A stretch of 64,000 nt of DNA from Epiperipatus broadwayi. Its lineage: Eukaryota > Onychophora > Udeonychophora > Euonychophora > Peripatidae. Positions within the stretch are counted from its first letter, which is position 1, and the number at the start of each line of letters is the position of its first letter. The stretch is from positions 4,978,363 to 5,042,362 of the forward strand of contig JAQFVV010006246.1 in assembly GCA_028023455.1 (NCBI GenBank). The letters run 5' to 3'. Shown piece after piece: positions 40,101 through 52,100 of this stretch. The notes under the pieces are model-generated. The model ran no database searches. It saw only the letters and a program-made list of their open reading frames with translations, and was not told the origin of the DNA. A program made the translations under genes and the position numbers.

Positions 40101-43100
40101 AGATTCATCATTGAGCATAAAATACACACTAATCTTTAAAAATGAATACATTTAATTTTTTTCAGATTTTCTTTTTATGATTCTATGCATAATTTCCATT
40201 AAAATTCTATCTCTTGATTTGATCATAAGTTTTTGGAAATATAACTTAGTATAATCTTTTATCGTATCAAATCTTTTCTAATGATAAAAATATCACCAAG
40301 CTAATATAATGCAGTGTATTGCCTTATCTTAGTTAACATTTACCCAACATCATTTTTTAATATGTTTTCTATGAGTTATTATTTACTGTTGTTCTCTTTG
40401 AGACCCAGTCTTTACATGTAAATGTGTGTGCTTAGATTTATAAATGCAAGTTTGAATAAATATGCAACATTAATGTATATAAATTTTAAAATAATGGTGG
40501 ACTCTGATATCTACATTTCATTTTTCCTTTAATTGATTCTTTAAAACATTGATAGTCAACATCATGAAATAATACTGAGATAACTTATTAATAAATTTAA
40601 GATTCAGCCTATTTTACATACATAAAATATAAGTATAGCTAAAAAATACAACAGAAAAGTTAAAAATAAAACATTTGTCCATGTTATAATAAATCTTTTT
40701 TTTTTTGTAGTTATTATAAATTAATGTAATAATAAACTTTGTGTTCTTCCTTTATATTATAAAATGTTTTTATTTGAGGAAGAAATCTAAAACTTGAGTT
40801 TGTTAATTTATATTGTTTTATTTTTATTTTTTATTTTAGAAATCAATTTACAAAAGAAAATTTTCAGTTGATTGTATCCCCCCCCTTTTTTTTTTTTTTA
40901 AAATGAAATAAAAAATGGAAAAGATAAATATTCCTAGAAGTTTGAAAATAAAACCTGTCAATAGAATATATTAAGAGGGCTTTAAATTACACATTGAATT
41001 TATAATAAATTAATTTTGAGTAAATAAGCAATTATTTGATCTAGCGCCATGTTTACAATTATATTACATTCAAATATCAGCCTTTCAAGCTAATTGAGCA
41101 CGCGCCTTTTGAGAGTGTTAAATAAATGAATACTTTCCTCTTCAATCCAAGATATAGTATTTATGCAGGAATAAAAAGGATCATCTTATTCCCACGACTC
41201 AAATTTTTTTATATGAGCAAATCTGAAGAATTGTTGATGAGAGCGTGAGTAGAATTCTCACTTTAAATTATTATTTACGATGTTTTTTGGCTGAATGACA
41301 TCGGTGAAAATGCTTAGAATTTACTAAACATCAACAGTTCTTCAGATTTGCTCATATAAAAGAATTTGAGTCGTGGGAATAAGAGGATCCTTTTTATTCC
41401 TGCATAAATACTATATCTTGGATTGAAGAGGAAAGTATTCATTTATTTAACACTCTCAAAAGGTGCGTGCTCAATTAGCTTGAAAGGCTGATATTTAAAT
41501 GTAATAAATTAATTTGTAAATCAGTATTATGTAGTGGTTTTATGAGAAATTCCTTCTCCAAAGAAAAAGAATCTTAAATTTATCGATTAGTTATTCCACT
41601 ATTGTTTCATGGAATTGACTTGCAGTGCTTAAATAATCACTAAATATACAATGGAATTTAGATAACTGGGTTCATCAGTACCAATTATAACATGAAAATG
41701 GAATGTGATTAAGTACATTTTGAAAGAGATATTTAGCATTTCTTATTCATGAAACATATATATATTTATTTGTTTCTTCTTTCTTTTTCTTTTTTTTGGA
41801 TATAGACATTTTATAATATATTTTAATCAGTGATTAGAAAAATTATAGTCATACCCTCATATCTATATATTTGTTTTCATTTAATGAAAAAAATATTAAA
41901 TAAAGAAGTATTTTTAAATTTTTATTTTTTAGATCACAATGCAACCACTGGGTGTTTAGAGTGCAAAATATCAAAAACCAGTAATTTTTTAAAACATAAT
42001 TTAGAAAATAAGAGAGGGGATAGAGTTAATTTTAGATCATTCTATAATTATACTTGTATTGAGAAAATATAGAATTTTATTTGTCATTTTAAAAGAAAAG
42101 AAAAATATCTTTTAATTTACTAATAAAGGAAAAAAACTTTTTTTATTTTTTAAAAAAAGCTAAAAAGGTTTTTTTAAAAAAAACAAACAAACAAACATAT
42201 TGTAACGAGCACAGACGATGTTACATTGTGTTTTTATTATTAAACATGAAATTAAAATAAAAAGTTCACATTTAAAAATTTTCTTTAAGAATTAAAAATT
42301 GAAATTAAATATCATCTTAAACTCGTATATATAAATCGCACAGAAAAAAAAAAAATTATTAAACGAAAACTTTATTAAAGAAAAAGTGTTTTAAAACTAA
42401 ATTTTCAGTAGAGATTTAAAGATAAAAATATATCTTTAAGTTTGAAAACACATTAATTAATCAGAAATGGAAATGATTGTTTTAATTAGTTAAATGTAAA
42501 CTAGCCTTGGGCATTTAAATGTAAAAACATCGGTCAGATAGGAAAACAATAGAAACAAATAGCCAATGAATGAAAAACAATGGAATCGGACCTCAGCGAA
42601 AGGACCATATCATCATCATGACGTAATGTCCATTGGATCCTTCAAATTAATATAAAAGGACAAGTTTGAAAATTATTAATTAATTATTATTACGATGTGA
42701 CTATATGTATTAGTACGGAGTTGGAGGTGAAGGGATTGAAAGACGCACTTTCAATTCCTTCAGCTGTTAAAGAAAAGGGAGTGAAACATCGTTTTCTTCA
42801 TTGAGGACCAGTTAAAGCAAAAACCTCCGGATGGATAAAAACAACGGCTAACAAAACAAATATCTTCAGTACGGCATGGGAATTCCCGTTCAGAATTACA
42901 AACGACTACAAATTATGGACCTTTTAAAATCGTAAGAACTTTATTTTCATTTGAAAACATAGAACTCTAAATTCTAAACCTTTTAGTAAATAATACAAAT
43001 AGAATCCTATCTGACCAAACTAAATTCTTTATTAATAATGTTATTTGATGTATTTTTTTTTTATTTATGTAAAATCATTTCCATTTATATTTTTTTTTTG

Positions 43101-46100
43101 TTCTTTAAGTTTTATTATGATTTTTGCTGTGCGATAAATTAAATTATATAAATGTTAAACTTAAGTCGGGCGTGAATGGCTGTATAGATTTGTAAAGTTA
43201 TATTAGGGGAGGGTAATCTTAGGTTATTTGTGTCGTAGTTGAATTGGGTCAATGGATTGGATATATTGGTGTGATTAGTAGATGTAATATTGATTCGCTA
43301 TGGGCAGAATCGCTTCATACGCCGCACACTTCCGTTTGCCTATGGAAGGAATTATAAGTCGGATACCGCAGTTCCTTTCTATGGAGTTTTTTGTTTTATT
43401 GCTCTTCTTCGCAGATAGATGTAATATTCCTATCTGACGAGAGGCAATTTCTTCTCTTAACTTTTTGTGCTGCCGTATTTTATTACATTGAATACATCGA
43501 TATATCAGATGAATTGATGCCAGTTTGACTACGAATTTTAGCCTAAGGTTAAATAGGGATAGAATGTTTATTTTCAAATGCAAATCTATGTAGTCTATTC
43601 ATACTCGACACTAAATAAAAATGCATTAAATTTAAGTTGTTTATAGACGTTTGCATGGATTCGTTATCGGTTAATTATGTTTTGGATTTCATATTTGATC
43701 AAAATATATAGACATTCGATAAATAATGATACCTCATGGTGAGTATCTAAAATGTATTTATTCGGATGTCTTTTAAGTTATTGGTGACAATGCAAGTATC
43801 TTATGGTGAATACTATTGGGTTACTTATAAATTTCCCTCTGCAATTGTCAGTATCAATGATTTTATATTTTGATCGTTTGTTTATTTTGAAATGTTTTTA
43901 ACCGTTGTAATCTATGTAACCGATCTATACTCAACATTATTAAAACAAATTTTTATAATTCCATCTGTGCGAACTTAATTAAAATGTAAACTTATAATAT
44001 TATAAAAATTAAAATGTAAATTTAAATTATAAAATCAAATTAAAATCTAAAATGTAAACATACTAAAACAATATGTTCAATCTTATATATATATGTGCAT
44101 AAATAAATTTTTGTATGCTAATTACTGGCAGTGGCTTATTTTACTTATTTTTTAATATTGAAATATAATTAGATAAGATATCTCTCCAATCCCCCACCAA
44201 AAAAAAACAACACAAAAAAAAAAAAAAAAAAAAATTTTTTTTTTTTTTCTTATCTTCATAATTATTTTTTTTTTAAATAAAAAAAGCAGAGGAAAAAGGA
44301 AGATTTTTTTTTCTTACAATTATTTATTTTATTAATAAAAAAAAATTTAGAGGGGGTTTTTTTTTCGGGGGGCCATTCTTTTTTTTTTTCTGTTTTTTTT
44401 TTTTTTTTTTTCCTAACCGAAGTTTTTATTTAAATCCAAGGCGGGTTTAATTTAATAATTAAAAAATCATTTTCATTTTGATTAATTGATGTGTTTTAAA
44501 TTAAAGATATATTTTTATCTTTAAATCTCTACTGAAAATTTAGTTTTAAAACACTTTTTTTACTAAAGTTTTCGTTTAATAATTTTTTTTTTTCTGTGCG
44601 ATTTATATATACGAGTTTAAGATGATATTTAATTTCAATTTTTAATTCTTAAAGAAAATTTTTAAATGCAAACTTTTTATTTTAATTTCATGTTTAATAA
44701 TAAAAACACAATGTAACGTCATCTGTGCTCGTTACATATCAGTAAAGTTGCTTAAAAAAAATGATTAAAAAAAAATTTTTTTTACTTAGGGTTAGTAATT
44801 ACGGTACACGATTAACGCAGACATTTACAAACATCCGGTTAGTAATTTTACAAAAAGACTATATATAAAAAAATGTTTACTATCGCCTTCCTAAGGACCA
44901 TTTACGTCTACGCCTCCTCCCCCCAAGCGTTCTATTTTTTTTATACATTTTATTTTTACACATGGCATGACAAACGAATTATTTAAATTATTTATTAGAA
45001 AGGTTGCCTTGAGGTAAATACGTTTTAAGAGATAATGGGTTTATACGTGTATATTTGCAGCACAATTATAAATACCACCAATTTATTTATGACTGATTGA
45101 AATGCATACATAGGGTTACACTGAAGTAAATTCCCAAAGGTACTCATCGTAAGGTACCACATTTACCATCATAAACTTACGTGGCTGTGCGCGCCTATAC
45201 ACATAAAAGCATAATATATATCAACAACAAAAAAACATATCAATTGCAACCTTTTGACTTTCTTTTTAACAAAATACAGTTTAAAATTATTAATACTTTC
45301 TCGTGTTTAATATATGTGCTATTTCTTTACTGGCAGAGCTTTTATAAGATTTAAAGTATTCGACTTTATGTAAACAGATAAAAATATTTCATTTTGAGAA
45401 GAATTTACTCAGGGTATACGTGGTTTATTAAACATCGGCCCAAGTTGGGTGGCCAGTTGTAACGATCCGGAGAATAACACTTAACGTGATCTGCACTACA
45501 GGGCGCCATCTAGGCATTTGAACCTAGAAAAATTTATAAAGTAGGCAGATACGTAAGTCAAAAAAAAATTTTTTTTTTTTTAAATTTTTGATTCCGGTCA
45601 TTAGCCCAAGTCACTAGCTCAGGGAGTAGCAGAGATTTAATAATATAATATCTTATCTAATTATATTTCAATATTAAAAAATAAATAAAATAAGCCACTG
45701 CCAGTAATTAACATACAAACATTTATTTACGCACATATATATATATAAGATTTAACATTATTATTTTAGTATGTTTATTTTAGATTTTAATTTGATTTTA
45801 TAATTTAAATTTACATTTTAATTTTTATAATATTATAAGTTTACATTTTAATTAACTTCGCACAGATGGTTTATAAAAGTTTGTTTTATAATGTTGAGTA
45901 TAGATCGGTTACATAGATTACAATGGTCAAAAACATTTCAAAATAAACATAAATGATCAAAATATAAAATCATTGATACTGACAATTGCAGAGGGAAATT
46001 TATAAGTAACCCAATAGTATTCACCATAAGATACTTGCATTGTCACCAATAACTTAAAAGACATCCGAATAAATACATTTTAGATACTCACCGTGAGGTA

Positions 46101-49100
46101 TCATTATTTATCGAATGTCTATATATTTTGATCAAATATGAAATCCCAAAACATAATTAACCGATAACCAATCCATGCAAACGTCTATAAACAACTTAAA
46201 TTTAATGCATTTTTATTTAGTGTCGAGTATGAATAGACTACATAGATTTGCATTTGAAAATAAACATTCTATCCCTATTTAACCTTAGGCTAAAATTCGT
46301 AGTCAAACTGGCATCAATTCATCTGATATATCGATGTATTCAATGTAATAAAATACGGCAGCACAAAAAGTTAAGAGAAGAAATTGCCTCTCGTCAGATA
46401 GGAATATTACATCTATCTGCGAAGAAGAGCAATAAAACAAAAAACTCCATAGAAAGGAACTGCGGTATCCGACTTATAATTCCTTCCATAGGCAAACGGA
46501 AGTGTGCGGCGTATGAAGCGATTCTGCCCGTAGCGAATCAATATTACATCTACTAATCACACCAATATATCCAATCCATTGACCCAATTCAACTACGACA
46601 CAAATAACCTAAGATTACCCTCCCCTAATATAACTTTACAAATCTATACAGCCATTCACGCCCGACTTAAGTTTAACATTTATATAATTTAATTTATCGC
46701 ACAGCAAAAATCATAATAAAACTTAAAGAACAAAAAAAAATATAAATGGAAATGATTTTACATAAATAAAAAAAAAAAATACATCAAATAACATTATTAA
46801 TAAAGAATTTAGTTTGGTCAGATAGGATTCTATTTGTATTATTTACTAAAAGGTTTAGAATTTAGAGTTCTATGTTTTCAAATGAAAATAAAGTTCTTAC
46901 GATTTTAAAAGGTCCATAATTTGTAGTCGTTTGTAATTCTGAACGGGAATTCCCACGCCGTACTGAAGATATTTGTTTTGTTAGCCGTTGTTTTTATCCA
47001 TCCAGAGGTTTTTGCTTTAACTGGTCCTCAATGAAGAAAACGATGTTTCACTCCCTTTTCTTTAACAGCTGAAGGAATTGAAAGTGCGTCTTTCAATCCC
47101 TTCACCTCCAACTCCGTACTAATACATATAGTCACATCGTAATAATAATTAATTAATAATTTTCAAACTTGTCCTTTTATATTAATTTGAAGGATCCAAT
47201 GGACGTTACGTCATGATGATGATATGGTCCTTTCGCTGAGGTCCGATTCCATTGTTTTTCATTCATTGGCTATTTGTTTCTATTGTTTTCCTATCTGACC
47301 GATGTTTTTACATTTAAATGCCCAAGGCTAGTTTACATTTAACTAATTAAAACAATCATTTCCATTTCTGATTAATTAATGTGTTTTCAAACTTAAAGAT
47401 ATATTTTTATCTTTAAATCTCTACTGAAAATTTAGTTTTAAAACACTTTTTCTTTAATAAAGTTTTCGTTTAATAATTTTTTTTTTTTCTGTGCGATTTA
47501 TATATACGAGTTTAAGATGATATTTAATTTCAATTTTTAATTCTTAAAGAAAATTTTTAAATGCGAACTTTTTATTTTAATTTCATGTTTAATAATAAAA
47601 ACACAAAGTAACATCGTCTGTGCTCGTTACAATATAGTATTATTTTTATTATAAAATTTCTAATTATAGTGTATCTTTTTTTTTATTGTTGTTGCTGCTA
47701 TTAATTATTTTTATTGTTTTTATAATTATAAATAAAATTGTACCATAGATGTTTATATATATTGTATTTACATATTGAAATCTTCTGCCTTATATATATA
47801 CCTTACTAAAAAAAGATATATATGGTATGCAACTATGAATTTCAGTATCCATAACAAATCCTTGAAAACAAATGATATGGATATAGTGGTCTTACTGCAA
47901 TACTTTTACTTACTTAATGATTTACACATATATTCACTTTTATTAAAGATTACTGTTTATAAATATATATATAGCAGGTATGAAATAATTATTTAAATTT
48001 TTTTTTTTTTTAATGCTTTGTCATTGAAGCTAAAATCACTCACTTTATTCTGAGAAATTTTAGAGAGCTTTTATTTAGTGGAATTAAATAGAACCATTTT
48101 GTGGTTTGATTTTGAATGGCATGGCTCTCTACATTTGTTTTTGTTTAGTTGCAGATGTTGAACATAATATTAGATCAATATTTAATTAAAAAAAGAAAGG
48201 AATTTTTATATATTGTACTCTGCGAAAAAGACGGTGGTTATAATAAAATCATTAGACTAAGCTCAGTGAGTTGAAATTAAAAAATTATAATTGTTTTGCT
48301 ACTGAGCCATATGCAACAATAAAGGGAGCTACAATAATGACAGATGTTCATTATCATCTTTAAATATATATTAATAAATAAATTAAGCGGAAGCGAAACC
48401 TCTTGCTCTTGTACAAGATTTTAAATCAAATAAACTTCCCAATATTCAAAGTACATCTTCCAAGTAGCAAGGCTACTATACCTATCATCTATGATAATAA
48501 AAAAAAGTCTTTTTTTATTCCCTCTCCAAAATATCTTATAATAATTATTAGTCACCAAATAAACCTTATTGCCATGATCTGATCTGAAATAACCTTATAA
48601 AATAAGAGTTAATGTATTTTCTTATATTATAATTAATATAATCTGATCTATTGATGCCACATTACTGATATTGAGCAGAATAAATATGATTCAAATAATC
48701 ATAAAAATAATACATGATAGTCTCAGAGTTCTTATTATAATAATATCTAGTACTAATTGTGTTTTCAGGCTGAATGACATCCCATTAGTAGACTGTAAGA
48801 GACATACACATCACCTTCAGGCTAATGTATACCAGTATACAATAATAATAATATTACCAATTAAATGAACATTTAATTTAAATAACAAATGCATGAAACA
48901 ATACAATTTAAAAAAATAGTCTTCACCTAGGATGATACTCCAATATCAAGAATGAACGGATATCTTTTTTGCCATTCTGATACTCATCAACAACAGTTTT
49001 TAAATTATCTTCAGAAATAATATAATTCTTATATGTATAATGATCAAATGATATGCAGTTTTCAAATAAAATTCAATTTAAAACTAAATAAAATAAATAG

Positions 49101-52100
49101 TTTTATCTCAAATGCAATCTGAACATTTGGCATTATCAATCTTATGAAATTTGCATCCTTCAAGTTTGGATCTGTATTTAAAATGAATTGCATATCTGAT
49201 TTTATAATTTAATTTGTGAGTATTCATTTACAATTAAATTTATGTATGATAATCACTAATTTTAAAAATTGTAATTCAATGTTTCTGCAACATAATGAAT
49301 AATTTGTGTACCAAGATTTGAACATAAAGTCCATAGTATGATGAATAAAGTTAGGACTAAAGAAGCCATAGAGACAGAGACTAAAATTTGACAATAAAAA
49401 TATACATTTATTATAAATAAACATCAATTCTATCTTATACAAAAATTTGAACAACAAATTACATTAACAGATTGATTCTTTGTAGCGCGATGTGTGCTAA
49501 TGGCAGCTGATTTGTTAAAATTTTGTCTTCTTTTTTAAAATCAGTAAAAATAATGAGATAATTATTTTATGATATTACTTTTGAAAATTATTAATTTTTT
49601 TATTAGAAGATCATGTATTCATCTATTTTAAATACTTTTTAATAATAACCTGATTGTAAAATATTATTAGATAAATAAATGAATCATTTCAAAACTGACA
49701 TGCACGCATTCTAACCAATATACATAGGAAATTACTATCTATTTTTAAATTTAATTTGTGTAGTATCTAATCTAAGAGTTAATAATTAATTTTTAATATT
49801 TTTTAATAAACTAACTTTATTTTACTATTTTTAGTTCCTATAGTAGCATTAATTAAACAAATAATTGACTGTTATAATTAATTTAATAATAATATTTTAT
49901 CATTAATAGACTTATTAATTAGTCAATAGTTTTTAAAACATAAAGATTAGATTTAATAAGCCTTACATTGTATCTAACTTTAAAATAAATCATATGGGAT
50001 TAACTTAAAATATTTTATTTTAACTAGCTTTAATTTTTTAACTGAATATGAGCTGAGTTTTAACTCTTACTCTATTTTAATCTTATATGAATATTTACTT
50101 ATCTTTTACAATGATATTTATGTTACTGCAGTCTACCTAGGTTAAATAAGGCATTTAAATATTACCAAGAGCAAATCATAGGGTTACAATATATATGTAT
50201 TTATATTATCATCATGATTGTAATCTCTTAAAAGACATACCTTCACTGAAAACTAAATCGCCTTCTTCAAGCTTTTTACTTTCTGTTCTTTTATTTTTCT
50301 AATATACTTATCTATATATTTTTAAGATCATTATTCAGATTTTTCTTCTTCATTTTTTTTTTTCTATTAATATCTGCTAAGGTATATATATATTTTCTTT
50401 AAAGCACTTGTCTAATTCATATTGACTTTATAATTTTTTCAGTAAGTGATCTTTTTTATTTCAATGTTTTTGCAATGCTAATCTTATTTTTTCAAATTAT
50501 CTATTATATTTCTTTTTACATTTACATTCTTAAGTTTTTCCAAACATTTAACAAGCTTTTTGCTTAAATTTAATTTTAATGGGCATAAAATCATCTACTC
50601 TTCTTCTCGTTACTTCCACAATGTTCTTTAACTTTCCATATTCTTGAAAGTATTAATCTGTTCCAAAACTTTTTGTCCATCGCTGAGTTTTAATTTTAAG
50701 AGTGTGGGAGCTGAAGAAGATATTTTACAAAATCTTTATCCCAAATCCCCTAAAATTTCATTGTTTACTACTCACCTGTATGACATCTAGGAACTTTAAC
50801 TTCATATATATCTATATAACTTTGTATTATATGTATGTCATAATATAGTTTTATTATTATAATTTATACTAAATTCAATAATATAATAATTAATTGATTG
50901 TATAATTTGTAATTTTAATAGTTTGGAGGTCCTATTTGGGCAGCTCAACTTCATGATAAAGATTATGTTAATCGTATTTTAGAAAATCTACAAAAGAAGC
51001 CATCGAAATATCAAACAGCTCCTCGAATTGTGGGAGTTCTGTCAGTTGTTTATGAGGTAATATTTATTTATATTTTTTGGAAATCTATCATGGAATAAAT
51101 AGAAATATTTTATTTATTAAAAGTTTAGATAAATGAATTTTAAATAGTAACATTTATATATTTAAATTATTTACTTATTTATAAATTAATAACTAATCTT
51201 CTAATAACAATGCATAGAGAAAAAAAACAACTACCTTGTCACTATGTAATATTTTATTTTGTAATAGGAAACTTCAGATGATGCAGAAGATATAGCATCA
51301 AGTTTCATCCCATATAATAACATAATAATATAATGTATGTTTAACCACTAAACATCACATGATCTCCATCTCTTATGCTAGCACATAACTGTTATTAAAC
51401 AGGCAACTCTCCATACAGCAGTGCCACCCTGTTCAATGGATGCCAGAAGACTTGTGCATAAAATCCTAAGATCTAGGTGCAGTGCTCTCAGATCCAAGGC
51501 TCCTCACTGACGAAGGCCACAAGCCAGAAACTAGTCTGGGGATATTAGATGAGTAGGCACTAGATGGGGATTTTATGCACAAGCCTTCTGGCATCGAGAG
51601 TGGCACTACTGTATGGAGAGTTTTGCCTGTTTAATATAATGTATGGTATGCAAATCACAAATATATAAAATTACTCAGAACAATTTGTAATATAATTTAG
51701 GAGTGAATTTATAATATATATATTTACAGATAAATATGTTTTCTAAAAATAGAATATTACATTAAAATCAACACATCATATTATTGTTATTTTAGTTCAG
51801 TGTTGCCAATATCTTGATTACTTAAACTAATAATAGATAACAGTTTTGGAATAGAATAAAGTGAGTTTGTTAATAAAATAAAAAAGTTGATTTTATGAAC
51901 TGTAAAATGGCTTTTTCTTAAATGAAATCAGAAGTTTTTGTGTATAGGTTTTATATCCATTGCTAAGCACTTTAATTTAAACTATTAAATAAATTGAGAA
52001 GCAATATGCCGAATATTAAAGAACAAAAATGAAATAGAAATATGCTTTTAAATAATTAAATTTAATATATTTGTATATATATAAGAATTATGATTTAATA

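Larger units (their letters stand above)
42201..44184. repeat. Left arm of the large inverted repeat
   Basis: This is the reverse complement of 45648-47631, with differences visible only as scattered single bases. The first ~285 bp are the segment that recurs at 44451-44735. Confidence 0.85.
42201..47631. mobile_element. Large inverted-repeat element, about 2-kb arms, unidentified family
   Basis: The left arm 42201-44184 and right arm 45648-47631 are near-identical reverse complements (coordinates sum to 89831-89832 throughout, so almost no indels). The outer ends are TGTAACGAGCACAGACG and its complement CGTCTGTGCTCGTTACA, flanked on both sides by ATAT. A third copy of the last ~285 bp lies at 44451-44735 in the orientation of the right end. 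So 42201-44735 may itself be one element with 285-bp terminal inverted repeats, joined to a second, inverted, truncated copy. Each arm holds a 102-codon ORF, a TATA-like box and a possible 5' splice site. TG...CA ends also allow an LTR-type origin. No transposase, RT or polymerase motif was seen. Confidence 0.7.
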
